Assembly (NCBI GenBank): GCA_029204225.1
Contig: CM055101.1
Location: 37,739,374-37,803,373 of the forward strand
Source: Diphasiastrum complanatum
Taxonomy: Eukaryota; Streptophyta; Lycopodiopsida; Lycopodiales; Lycopodiaceae
Direction: 5' to 3'
Length of the DNA stretch: 64,000 nucleotides
The position numbers and the translations under genes are program-made. Position 1 is the stretch's first letter, and each line of letters begins with the position of its first letter. A model generated the notes under the pieces. That model searched no databases, was not told the DNA's origin, and saw only the letters and a list, made by a program, of their open reading frames with translations. Shown piece by piece: positions 32,238-42,591 of the stretch.

Positions 32238-32815
32238 AGGCAGATACCATTGCTTATACAGAGATACTCCACTTACACTTGGTTCTTTCCTTGCCTTCTC
32301 AGATGCAAGATGTGTTGGTTTATTATTACGAGAGATGTTTACTCTAAGATCTTCCTTTTTATTGAATGCTTCTAATGCGGATCATAGCCAGTCCCAAATT
32401 ACGCATTTTTTCCTGAAAAGAGATACAGATGAGATATCTTACAGTGAGATAGACATTCCACTACGACCACCGAAGCTCCAGCGTCCTCTTCACTCCTCCA
32501 GGCCCAGGGCTCTTCACCGGAGGCCAACACCTACTTCTCACCATATCACGCAGTTTTTTGTATCCACTTAGCCAGCTAGTTAACTTATATCAATTTTCTT
32601 TTTCCCTCTGTGTAGCTGGTGGCACTGATATTGTACCCTCAACAGAGCTGGAGGTTAAGCTTTGTTTTTCTCTCTGTTTTCTTGTGCTGGTTTAGCTTTT
32701 AGGAATAAGTCCTGGACAATGCTCCCTTTTTGATGTACTTTCTACTTGTCTTATGTGCCCTCGGGCACTTGATAGACATTAATATATTTCTAATTCTAAT
32801 TCTAATTCTAATTCT
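32238..32815 (+). mobile_element. LINE1 3' end (part b) with (TTCTAA)n tail
   Basis: LINE1 resumes after element D. The segment SDARCVGLLLREMFTLRSSF aligns with YPDAHCLGLLVREMLTLRRS of LINE2, so about 100 bp of LINE sequence was lost at the insertion. The 3' UTR ends with a hairpin (GTGCCC TC GGGCAC, 32755-32768), then GACATTAATATA and four tandem TTCTAA-type repeats instead of poly(A). Confidence 0.83.
32755..32768 (+). other. 3' terminal hairpin of LINE1
   Basis: GTGCCC-TC-GGGCAC, a 6-bp perfect stem 21 bases before the tandem-repeat tail. LINE2 has a hairpin at the same place with two compensatory base-pair changes. In stringent-type LINEs a 3' stem-loop is what the reverse transcriptase recognises. 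Confidence 0.75.
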
Positions 32816-33279
32816 CTCTCTACACCTCCACGTTGCTCCATCACCATCTCCATCTCCACGCTTCCATCTCCATCTCCACGCAGCCATCATCTCCTCACTG
32901 CTTCCATTTCCATGCAACTCTCACTTCTTTCTAGCTTTCTATGTGACTAGATCTACCTTTTATGTGCATGACACTTTCTTGCATCACTTTTATCTACTCT
33001 AAGCTTGTTTCTCAAGATTTCACTGCTGCTATCCTTTTGCAATAAATCCTCAACAGTTTAAGTTTTGAAAATTTGATTTTTCTTTATCTCAAACTGTAAA
33101 ATCCATACGAATCCATACCGTACTGCAAGTACAGGCTGACGACTGCGTACCCTCGATCTGAATCAATTTTCGGGTCAATCGGACTTCGTATGAAAAAGTT
33201 ATGCTCATTTCTGTAAAACTGCTTGATTAGGGTTTTGTTGCCTCTCTAATCTATCTGGAAATCATCCTACGGCTTCGTT
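32816..33279. other. CT/CA-rich spacer and possible LINE2 5' UTR
   Basis: Begins with repeats of CCATCTCCATCTCCACG (32844-32885), then AT-rich sequence. No gene is recognised. The right part may be the LINE2 5' UTR; no boundary was found. Confidence 0.35.
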
Positions 33280-35463
33280 TCGCCTACCTCCAGGCTTTGT
33301 CTTGTGCACAAAGCATGCTAAGAAGTTCATGTCTACAGGCTCTCGCAATCGTCTTCGTACTTTAGAAATTGTGTCCACCATGCCTACCGATTCTGTCAGC
33401 GTTCGACTTCCACAGGTCGTTGCTTCGTCCTCAGTTGCTATGGGAGACACATGCCACACCTACATGCGGCACACCACTCCTAAGAACATCTCCTCGCTGA
33501 ATGAGTACCATTCTAAGCAATTTGCCGCTTTTCTTTCACAACTCAATGAACTTCGTGCGGATTTGCTTACTAAGACTGCCACGATTGACGCTCAACAAAA
33601 TTGCTTCTCTTCGTGCTGCGCTTAGTGCTTTGCAGAGGGACATCATCCCTAATATCTCCCGTGTTGTTGAGGATACTAAGGCATCCATGAGTAAGCTTCC
33701 CCTACTTGAGCGCCAAATACATGACACTGTTGAGTGCACTGCCCGAATTCCTGTTCTTGAACAACGTCGAGCAAGAAGTACGTGAGACCAAATCATGGGT
33801 TTGTATCTTGAAATCATCTACCACCTCTTTGTCTTCTGTATCACCCTCCTTAGATACCACGGTACAAGGCGTCTTGGCAAAACAACAACGTCGGGATGAC
33901 AAAAAGCTAAACTTAAGATTCCGAGGTCTTCCTAGTGAGGGCACAGCATTGGACCAAGTTACCTCTTTGTTTACTTCATGCATGGGGCTCTCAGTTCTAG
34001 GTATCCAGTATGCTTGGCGCCTCCAGCATGATCCGAAGTTATTATTTGTCAAATTCAAAACTATGGACGATCGGCAGACAGTTCTTCGTGCGCGTCGTAC
34101 TCTCCGAGGCTCTCAGATTTACATGGATGATACCTTACTCGCTGCCAATGGTTACAGCGTAAAACTATTATTCAGGAGGCAAGGAGAAAACAACAGTGGG
34201 TGGTATTCACAAATGGCAACCCTCGCTTACTCTCCAAGCGTCAATAGGAAGTTGGGGTACTCGGGCATGGGAGCAGCCCGATAGCCCCGGCTAGCGTCAC
34301 ATTCGGTTTTTTGAACTACGACGGCCTCTCCACCTCTTCTACAGCGGCTGATCTTGACACCTATCTGTGTTTGGCTGATTTTCTACTTTTTGCAGAGACA
34401 TATGAGTCTTCCACACATTCACTTCCGCACATTTCTAGTTTTCAATGGATTTTTGCTCCACGACCTATGCTACAAGGCAGGATACTTCGGGCCTCTGGTG
34501 GAGTTGCATGTTTGTATAGGTCGGTGTATACTCTTTCTATTCGGTTGGTGTCTCAGGATACTTATGGCCGTTGTGGCTTCAGATTACTGCATCCTTCTTG
34601 GGGCTGGACAAGGACTTGTTTGTTGCAGTGTGCTACTTTGCTTCTACCTCTCCTTCTCCCCAGCGCTAAGTCCACCTTCTCCTCCACCTTCCCTCTTGTT
34701 CGACCGACTCGCTATCGTATACCTCCTCATCAATCCCAGGCCTATGTTGCCCACGTCTCTTGTCTTCTGGACCACTTTCCTTCCTCCTCATATGTCACTA
34801 CCCAAGCCTCCTTTTTGACACATGCCCTGACTACTGCTGCTCATGCCATTGCGCCCCCTCGCCGCTTCTCTTCTCATTGTCGTACCCATAATAAATGGTA
34901 TGACAGCGACTGTTCTTTCTTCCAGAAATATGTCGAGTTCCTCAAATTCTCCAATTCTACACTTTCTTCTTCCGTGGAAAAGCATCTTCGTTCCCTTCTC
35001 CGTAAAAAGAAAGTGGCCTACTTTTCTTCCTGTTCCTCCTACCTCCTTCACTCCCTCCACTCTGCTTCCTCGACTACTTTTTGGAAGATCTTTCTTCATA
35101 AGCCCCTATCCATTGCACCCATCCCTCTTCAATCTTGGGTCGACTATGCAACCAACCTATATACAACTGCTCACCCTTCCATCTCTCTTTCTTCTCGTCC
35201 TAACCATTGTGACCTCTTTGCTCCTGACGTGGTTGAAGCCACCATCTGCAAACTCAAGAACACTCGTACGTCTGACATTGACCTCCTTTCAGCCGAGCTC
35301 CTCAAACCAGTTGCCAAACTTGCCTCCCCTTTCATGGCCCGCTATTTCAACCGCTCTGTCGTTGATGGTCTCCCCATACCTTGGGCCAACAATCTCCTTC
35401 ACCCCATTCTTAAAGCAGGAGATGTCATGAATGTCCACAACTATCGCACTATTATGATTGGTC
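33280..35463 (+). pseudogene. LINE2 5' part: ORF1 and start of ORF2
   Basis: ORF1 is spread over three frames between 33302 and 34284. Its conserved part reads DDKKLNLRFRGLPSEGTALD and KLLFVKFKTMDDRQTVLRAR near 33897-34120, an RRM-like fold typical of LINE ORF1 RNA chaperones. ORF2 is open for 393 codons from 34311. The apurinic endonuclease is largely missing or unrecognisable in its first 100 residues. The linker (HNKWYDSDCSFFQKYVEFLK) and RT start (KLKNTRTSDIDLLSAELLKP, KAGDVMNVHNYRTIMIG) follow. Chromovirus E splits the gene at 35463 inside the codons after YRTIMIG. Confidence 0.8.
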
Positions 35464-35903
35464 AGTTACGAATAGAGCCACAGCTGATCTAGAGCTAAGC
35501 TATGAAAGCATCACATAAGCAAGACTTAAGCTATGAAAGCAGCACATAAGCAAGACTTAACCCTAGAAAGCAGGAAAGAGAGAGATTAAGGAGGCTAAAG
35601 AGAGAGATCAATATCATCAGCTGAATAACAAATGACAGTTTCCCTACTTATAGCCAAGAGGAAGCCCTAAAAGGAAGCTTCCGGTGGCTAGGGCCCAACT
35701 GGGAGGAAAAATAGTGCGCCCTCCAAGAAGGCCCCCACTCTCCAGTAATATGTCCAAATGGCCTAATAATGAGTAATAAGGCCAAAGGCCAACCATATAG
35801 TCTAAGTGTCACTAATGAATAAAAAAGGGCCCAAGGCCTGCTTATGCATAAAGTAAAGTAAATGTATATGGACGCGGCGAATGTAATGAGCTGAGTTCAT
35901 AAC
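35464..35903 (-). repeat. 3' LTR of element E (440 bp)
   Basis: On the minus strand it runs GTTATGAACTCAGC to ATTCGTAACT, so the termini are GTTA/AACT rather than TG/CA. It carries a tandem repeat of GCTATGAAAGCA-CACATAAGCAAGACTTAA (plus strand 35500-35562). Confidence 0.9.
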
Positions 35904-35917
35904 CCTCCCTGGCACAA
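35904..35917 (-). other. Polypurine tract of element E
   Basis: The minus strand reads TTTGTGCCAGGGAGG just before the LTR start GTTATG. It is weaker than the A-family tract. Confidence 0.65.
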
Positions 35918-35949
35918 AAATTAGACCCAACTGCCGAAAAGAAACTGGA

Positions 35950-36435
35950 TCAAATAGCAGCAAGCCCTGGTGCATCAACAGCTAGAACAACATCTGATGT
36001 AGAGGAATCAACAAGTGCAGCAAGAGCACGAGCCTGATCCGCAAGTGATGGTGTATGATAAAAGACATCAATAGGCTCCCATGTGGCCTCCTCAATAGGA
36101 CAACCATCCCACTGGACCAAAAACTGAATCTGCCGGCAGCGTCGACTATGGTATAGATGAATCTGTAATATAGCAGCAGGTAAAAATGGAAATAACTCTG
36201 GAGCAGTAGGAAACTCAGCAGCACAAAGAGCGTCATCCTCAATAGCAGCACGTAATAAAGTGACATGAAATACATCACAGGCGCATGTGGAAGCAGGAAG
36301 TTGTAAGCGATATGTAATTGGACTAAGAACCTCCAAAATGCGATAAGGCCCATAATAACGTGGTGCAAGCTTCTCAGTAGAAGCATGGCCCTGGACAAAA
36401 TGATGACGTGCAAACCGTAGGCGTAGATAAACCAT
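35950..36435 (-). CDS. Integrase C-terminus with chromodomain-like fold, element E
   Basis: A 161-codon open frame on the minus strand: YLRLRFARHHFVQG, KLAPRYYGPYRILEVLSPIT (GPY/F module of gypsy integrases), then FLVQWDGCPIEEATWEPID, the signature of a chromodomain. It ends with a low-complexity Ala/Asp tail. Upstream integrase lies in another frame, so this copy is not part of an intact pol. Confidence 0.82.
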   Translation of the reverse strand: MVYLRLRFARHHFVQGHASTEKLAPRYYGPYRILEVLSPITYRLQLPASTCACDVFHVTLLRAAIEDDALCAAEFPTAPELFPFLPAAILQIHLYHSRRCRQIQFLVQWDGCPIEEATWEPIDVFYHTPSLADQARALAALVDSSTSDVVLAVDAPGLAAI

Positions 36436-36699
36436 ATCTCCAAGCTAAAACTCAACATGGCGGCGGTGACGATCAACTGAGGTCTGATAACGCTGCTGAA
36501 CATGCTGTAAATGAGAACTGGCCCGGGTAATAAGCTCTCAAGCACCTGATAGAAAAGATGCAAGTGTGACAGGTGTATCCTCAGGAGGGAGAGGAATGCC
36601 AGGTAAAAGAGGTGCATAGCCACGAGATAATAAAAATGGTGAGACAACTGTGCTGGTACTAACAGAGCTATTATAGCTATACTCTGCTAAACATAAATG

Positions 36700-37231
36700 C
36701 TGATCCCAATCCTTCCCAGAAGGAGTAACAAAATGGCGTAAATAATCCTCAAGGATCCTATTAAGGACCTCAGATTGCCCATCAGAAGTAGAATGATAAG
36801 CAGAACCTATAAAAGCTGTACATCCAATATACGCATAAGCCTTGTCCAGAATATAGATGTAAACTTACTATCCCGATCAAAAAGGATAGTACGAGGAAAT
36901 CCATGCAGGCGGAAAATCTCTGATAGGAACAAACGTGCACACTGCTCTGCTGATAGTACTGCAAACTGGTATAAAATGTGCCTGTTTCGAGAACCTGTCA
37001 ACTACCACCATACATGAATCATGACCACGCTGGGTATGGGGAAGGCCAAGGATAAAGTCCATAGATACATCAGTCCACTGGCGATGGGGAATAGGCCAAC
37101 TCTGGAGCAAACCCAGACTTAGCACGAGAGTACTTATTACGAAGACAGAAAGGGCAGGTACGAATAAGTACAGCAAGCTCAGATCGAAAAGAGGGCCAAT
37201 AGAAATGGTCTTTGAGACGAGCATAAGACTT
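36700..37231 (-). pseudogene. Integrase core of element E, frameshifted
   Basis: The minus strand reads [20 protein letters not shown] and [15 protein letters not shown] (first Asp), then in other frames [19 protein letters not shown] (second Asp) and AYHSTSDGQSEVLNRILEDY (Glu). All three catalytic acids are present, but at least two frameshifts separate them. Confidence 0.82.
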
Positions 37232-38320
37232 CTAAAAACCAAAGTGACCCCCAACAGGAGAGGAATGAGCATCCGACAACAATTGGGAACGGATACCCAA
37301 GGAACTAGGAATACAAAGAGAATCATAACGATAAAGACGGTTGTCAACAATGGAGTAAACTTGATGAGGACGGGACGAAACAGGTGGGGCAGAACTATAA
37401 ACATCACGAAAATCAGAACATGTAAGGTATGTTGCAGGTAGATCATCAAACCATGTAGGAATAGTAGAAACGAGTGTATTCAACAAAGCTAGAAGACGAG
37501 ATAATGCATCAGCAGCAGTGTTAGCACGACCAGGACGATACAATATGGAAAAATTAAAAGACTGTAAAAACTGCAACCAACGAAATTGACGATCACTAAG
37601 GTCACGTTGAGAAAACAGATAACGTAAAGACTGGTGATCAGTAATAATGTCAAATGGAACTCGATAAAGATAATGACGCCACTTCTTAAGAGCATAGATA
37701 ATAGCAATAAGCTCTTTCTCATGCACAGAATAACGTTGCTCATAAGAGCGAAGACGACGCGACCCATAAGAAATAATGCATTGTAACTGGCGAAGTAAAG
37801 CACCCAAACCAACATTACTAGCATCAGTCTCAACAAGAAACTTCTGATCAAACTGTGGTAAACACATAACGGCAGCATCAACAACAGCACAACGAAGAGT
37901 ATCAAACGCGGACTGACAATCACAAGTCCAAAGAAAAGTACTAGACTTCTTCAAAAGTGCATGAAGAGGAGCTGCAATAGTGGCAAAATGAGGAACTGGA
38001 CGACGAAGGTGAGTGGCTAACCCAAGAAACATACGAACATGATGAATATCAGTTGGTATAGGCCAATCCTGGATGGCCTGAACCTTATGAAGATCCAGAC
38101 GAATGTGGCCATTCCAAACAAGAAAACCAAGAAACTCGATCTCGGCAACAGCAAAAGAACATTTAGACAACTTAGCAAGTAAGTGGTGATGTACAAGTAA
38201 CTGAAATACAGAGGAAAGATGGGAAACGTGCTCAGCAAGAGACTGGCTAAAAATAAGAATATCATCAAAATAAACCAAGACACAATGACCAAGAAGCGGA
38301 CGCATGAGGTTATTCATCAC
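37232..38320 (-). CDS. RT palm to integrase finger of element E (362 codons)
   Basis: Opens at [20 protein letters not shown], containing the catalytic YFDD box near 38261-38272. It continues through the connection ([20 protein letters not shown]), RNase H ([54 protein letters not shown]) and the start of the integrase HHCC region ([13 protein letters not shown]), where the frame ends. Confidence 0.87.
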   Translation of the reverse strand: MMNNLMRPLLGHCVLVYFDDILIFSQSLAEHVSHLSSVFQLLVHHHLLAKLSKCSFAVAEIEFLGFLVWNGHIRLDLHKVQAIQDWPIPTDIHHVRMFLGLATHLRRPVPHFATIAAPLHALLKKSSTFLWTCDCQSAFDTLRCAVVDAAVMCLPQFDQKFLVETDASNVGLGALLRQLQCIISYGSRRLRSYEQRYSVHEKELIAIIYALKKWRHYLYRVPFDIITDHQSLRYLFSQRDLSDRQFRWLQFLQSFNFSILYRPGRANTAADALSRLLALLNTLVSTIPTWFDDLPATYLTCSDFRDVYSSAPPVSSRPHQVYSIVDNRLYRYDSLCIPSSLGIRSQLLSDAHSSPVGGHFGF

Positions 38321-38323
38321 ATT

Positions 38324-38880
38324 CTAAAACGTAGTAGGAGGGCCATTAGTAACACCAAAAGGAAGAACATGAAATTCATATAAACCAAGATGAGTACAAA
38401 AAGCAGTCTTATGTTCGTCAGAAGGGTGCATCCTGATTTGGTGATATCCAGAACGAAGGTCTATCTTGGAAAAGATTTTAGAGGTACCAAGCTGGTCAAA
38501 GAGGTCATCCATGTGTGGAATAGGGTACTGATTACGAATAGTCAACTTATTTAAAGCACGGTAATCAATACAAAGACGTTTGGTACCATCTTTCTTACTA
38601 ACAAGGAGAACAGGCTGTGACTAGGAACAATGAGACCCGGATCTAACAAGGCAGTAATATGGAGCTCAAGCTCATCATGCTCAAATCGAGACATACGATA
38701 AGGGGGACGGGAAGGATGAGCAGAACCAGGACGCAAGTCAATATGATGGTTCACGTCACGTAATGGTGGTAGCGTCATAGGTTCTGAAAAGACAAAAGCA
38801 TACTGATGTAATAAGTCAGAGATCACCTGAGGAACAGTTATTGGAGTAGAAACTGGAGGAACTGGTACCGCCCAATAAAC
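38324..38880 (-). pseudogene. RT N-terminal part of element E
   Basis: Two frames, 38826-38551 and 38545-38324, separated by a frameshift and stops: [40 protein letters not shown] and [21 protein letters not shown] further frameshift at 38321 separates it from the palm segment. Confidence 0.82.
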
Positions 38881-39370
38881 TCGCCACCACGTGGCAGCAC
38901 GTCCTCTAAATGTGAAGCAGCCAACTGGATCTTCTGAGGATCAGTCTTAGGGTAGATCTGAAAATATGTGTCAAGCTTAGCAAACCAATTCTCCAATAAG
39001 TTCCCGTCAGAGGAACCGGAATAGGTAGCAAGCTGTACCTATCACGAAAGTCTCGAGCAAAGTGTGGCTCAGGAAGTGGGGGACGTGAAAAGAAACCAGG
39101 AGGTGGGTTAGGTGGAACAAACGGTCCACCACCAGGCGGGCTAGCAGAGGAAGATGGAAATCCTAATGGAGGAGGAGTCCCAAATGAAGGAAAAACAGGA
39201 GCTTTGCCAGGACCATGAGGCTGTAAAAAATCAATCTGTGGCTGCATAGTAGCAAAGCCCGTCATAACTGTATCGAAGCAATGAACGAGGCCAGAAAGGG
39301 TCTCATCCATGCGACGAAACTGATCGAAGGTTTCCTAAGTAGTCTCACTCAGGGTAGGTGAATGTGCCAT
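38881..39370 (-). pseudogene. gag N-terminal part of element E
   Basis: The minus-strand ATG at 39370 opens MAHSPTLSETT, with a stop at codon 12. The frame resumes as MDETLSGLVHCFDTVMTGFA and a Pro/Gly-rich segment, then, after a frameshift, a capsid-like portion near 39000-38890 that runs straight into the RT linker. Zinc knuckle and protease are missing. Confidence 0.72.
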
Positions 39371-40016
39371 AATGATAGTGGAAGGAATAGACGAAAACTT
39401 GAGGGAGCGGACTCTTGTCGTCACCCCAAATTAGCCTATTACAACCAATATTATCACAACTAAGAAAGGGCAGCAATTAACAATTGAAAAAGTGTGAAAC
39501 GAAGGCTGTAAAAATGCGCTGGACAGCCAGGGGAAAAATGTCAATTTAAAAGATCAAACGGAGTCGGAATTCCGTGAAATGTGGTGAAGAATGGGCGCTG
39601 GACAGCCTTTTGATAAGCTATAAAAGATGGCTGGAAACGGAGACAAAAATAGGTAAAAGTGACAAGTCGGAAGTGTTGGGGCAGCGATGTACAGGTTGAA
39701 GAATTTTGGCGGTTTGGAATAGCAAATGATGTCGGATGAGGATGCGCGCTGGACAGTCTGGGAACTGATTGTGGAAGATGGCTGCAAACTGGAAAAATGT
39801 CGGATGAAAGTGACAGGTCGGAAGGCAGGGACAGCGATGGAAGGAAGGAGGAGGAGCGCTGGGCAGCAAGGAAGAGAGGGGGCAAGGCAGGGGGAGTCCT
39901 GGACAGGAAGGAGTGGAAGGAGTAGGGCTGTCAAGGCAGCAATGGAGCTGTAGGAACAGCGATGGAGGAGCAAGGCAAGGCAACAAAAAAAATTTCCAGA
40001 TTGTGCTCAGGAAAGT

Positions 40017-40028
40017 GCTCTGATACCA
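40017..40028 (-). other. Primer binding site of element E
   Basis: The minus strand reads TGGTATCAGAGC directly after the LTR end CGTAACT, the initiator-Met-tRNA type. Confidence 0.9.
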
Positions 40029-40470
40029 AGTTACGAATAGAGCCACAGTTGATCAAGAGCTAAGCTATGAAAGCATCACATAAGCAAGACTTAAGCTATG
40101 AAAGCAGCACATAAGCAAGACTTAACCCTAGAAAGCAGGAAAGATAGAGATTAAGGAGGCTAAAGAGAGAGATCAATATCATCAGCTGAATAACAAATGA
40201 CACAGTTTCCCTACTTATAGCCAAGAGGAAGCCCTAAAAGGAAGCTTCCGGTGGCTAGGGCCCAACTGGGAGGGAAAATAGTGCACCCTCCAAGAAGGCC
40301 CCCACTCTCCAGTAATATGTCCAAATGGCCTAATAATGAGTAATAAGGCCAAAGGCCAACCATATAGTCTAAGTGTCACTAATGAATAAAAAAGGGCCCA
40401 AGGCCTGCTTATGCATAAAGTAAAGTAAATGTAAATGGACGCAGTGAATGTAATGAGCTGAGTCCATAAC
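40029..40470 (-). repeat. 5' LTR of element E (442 bp)
   Basis: Near-identical to 35464-35903, with about nine base differences and a CA insertion (near 40202). Outer edge followed by the target duplication TGGTC. Confidence 0.92.
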
Positions 40471-42498
40471 TGGTCATACCATGGCCAAGTTGTACACCAC
40501 TATTCTCCTGAACTTCGTTACGGTAGAGGCTGATTCTCGACTATTGTATGTGATTGGCCAGGCTAGCTTCCGCCAAGGTTATAGCACTCTTGATCATGTC
40601 CTCACCCTACGTACTATCATTGAGGAGGCAAAGCATATGGGCAAGAAGGTATTTGCTTGTTTCGTTGATCTCTCTAAGGCCTTTGATACTGTTCCCCGTC
40701 ATCTTTTGATCAGCAGACTACGTCAGCTTGGCTTTTCTGACGCTATTCTTGCAGTAGTGGTTGCTTTGTATGAGAGAGTTCTAGCACGTATTCGACTGGG
40801 TATTGATTTGTCTTCTCCCATCCGTAGCACTGTTGGTGTCAAGCAAGGTTGTCCATTGTCCCCTCCATTGTTTGCACTTTATATTGATGATCTTGAGCAC
40901 CTCATTCGCGAAGAAAGTGGAGATGGTTGCCCGCTGGTTCATTTGCTCATGCCCATTATGCTTTATGTTGATGACATTGTTCTGCTTTCTCCCTCACCAG
41001 AAGGGTTGCAGTGTCACTTACAGGTCTTACATCTATTTTGTGTTGCTTGGGGTCTCTCTGTTGATTTAAAAAAGACGAAGATCATGATTTTCAACACCAA
41101 TCGACAGAGTCTTCACAATTATCGATTCTTCTATGACGACTAGGAAGTTGACATTGTTGCCTCTTATACTTACTTGGGAGTCCTGTTTAATGCACCCCTT
41201 CTTGGTTTCCGCCAGGCTGCATTTGCGCACATATTTCCTCCAGTCTTTCAGCATTGGTCCAGTTCGAGCGTGCTTGTACAATGAATCATATTTTTGATCC
41301 CGCTACTAGATGCCAGTTGTTTCACACGCGGGTGGTTCCAGCAGTGATGTATGCCTCCGAGATCTGGTTGCCAGGACTTTCTCTCCGGGACTGGGCAGGC
41401 ATTTCCCGCATTCAGGCCACTATGTTGGGTCGCATGATGATACGTGCCAAGACTACCACCCCTCATGATATCCTATGTGCTGAGTTTGCTACTCCTCCGA
41501 TCATCCTTGAGGGCTTTTTTCGCCTTATTCTTTTTCTTCAGCAGATTCAAGAGATTGGTGCATCTCACCCGAATAGATACATAGTTGTTGCGGTTACTTC
41601 TTCACGTGTCCTAGCTGATTCCCATGCCAAGCTCTCCTGGTACCAGCAGGTGTCTGATCTATTACGACATTTGGGCATCTCTATCCTGGATCTTCCTCGT
41701 GGTACGCATTCATATATCCGAGGCTATTTATTTCGTCGATATATGCAGCAGACTTGGAGCTCACTCCCACCTTCCCGCATTCGACTGAGCTATTACCAGA
41801 CACACTTCCTCTCTCTGGATCCTTCTGGTTCGCCATTGTTGCCGCTCTATCTCTCACAGCCCCTATCACATGGCCTGCACTATCGTCTTGGGCAGTTGCG
41901 CATTTCCTCTCATCAGCTTGCTATTGAGGCCGATCGTGCATGGGATATCCCCCGGGAGCGTCGTCTATGTCGCTTGGGCTCGTTGCAGGAGGTGGAAGAT
42001 GAAGCCCATTTCCTCCTCAGATGTTCGTTGTATTATGAGATACGGGAAAGGTATGTCTTTCTCGATGGCCTGCATACACTTCGCAGTTTTGTCTCCTATC
42101 CTGATGCTCATTGCTTGGGACTTCTTGTTCGTGAGATGCTTACTCTCCGTCGGTCTCATCTGCCTGTAACAAATCACCTAGGGTTAGACTCCCAGCAGCT
42201 GCTTCTCACTGGCTTCGTTCAGATGTAGTTGCCACTTGCCTCCATCAGGGCCCACTGTACACTCCACTCAACGGACACTTCACACTTACTTTCGTTGATA
42301 TGTACTTATTCTCCACCTGGCCCGGGTTGTGGGCATTGGTACTTCTTTTGTAGTTCTTCTGTTATACCTGGCCCGGGCTTATTTCACTTCTGCTTTGTTC
42401 TATTTTCATTCATAGCTAGTTCATAACATTTTACGGCCGCGTCCTCCTATGGATGATGCTCCCACTGTTGCTTGTACATATTTTTTTTCTGGTCTTAT

Positions 42499-42512
42499 GC
42501 ACCCACGGGTGC
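42499..42512 (+). other. 3' terminal hairpin of LINE2
   Basis: GCACCC-AC-GGGTGC, 6-bp stem, followed by CCAGAAGACGTTAATAAAG and the (CT)n tail. The position relative to CTTAT upstream and ATTAATA/GTTAATA downstream matches the LINE1 hairpin at 32755-32768. Confidence 0.78.
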
Positions 42513-42528
42513 CCAGAAGACGTTAATA

Positions 42529-42531
<3 letters not shown>

Positions 42532-42589
<58 letters not shown>
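42532..42589. repeat. (CT)29 microsatellite forming the LINE2 tail
   Basis: Perfect repeat starting right after TTAATAAAG of the LINE 3' end. Confidence 0.95.

Positions 42590-42591
<2 letters not shown>

Larger units (their letters stand above)
35464..40470 (-). mobile_element. Ty3/gypsy chromovirus E inserted in LINE2, TSD TGGTC
   Basis: On the minus strand: 5' LTR (40470-40029), PBS (40028-40017), leader, gag start, RT, RNase H, integrase, chromodomain-like C-terminus, polypurine tract, 3' LTR (35903-35464). TGGTC flanks it at 35459-35463 and 40471-40475. Removing the element restores the LINE2 frame reading IMIGHTMAKLYT. The capsid end, zinc knuckle and protease are deleted (near 38880), so it could only move with help in trans. 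By eye the LTRs differ by about nine substitutions and one 2-bp indel in 440 bp. Confidence 0.93.
40471..42589 (+). pseudogene. LINE2 ORF2 C-terminal part, 3' UTR and (CT)n tail
   Basis: After element E the RT continues for 221 codons: SFRQGYSTLDHVLTLRTII, ACFVDLSKAFDTVPRHLL, GVKQGCPLSPPLFALYIDDL and the catalytic YVDDIVLLSPSPEGLQ, which is intact. A TAG ends that frame at 41141-41143. A frameshifted region follows and then 324 open codons from 41254, with the post-RT domain and a terminal Cys-His cluster (CRLGSLQEVEDEAHFLLRC, near 41971-42030). The 3' UTR ends with a hairpin and (CT)29. No RNase H domain is seen. Confidence 0.87.

Noticed and set aside
34788-35099. 103-codon minus-strand frame
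   Set aside because: Antisense to the LINE2 ORF2 coding frame; no known domain.
35982-36647. 221-codon Leu-rich minus-strand frame
   Set aside because: Out-of-frame reading of the element E integrase/chromodomain region, which is well recognised in the overlapping frame.
39541-40046. Three overlapping minus-strand Ser/Pro/Leu-rich frames
   Set aside because: They lie in the untranslated leader between PBS and gag of element E; all three frames are open because of low-complexity composition.
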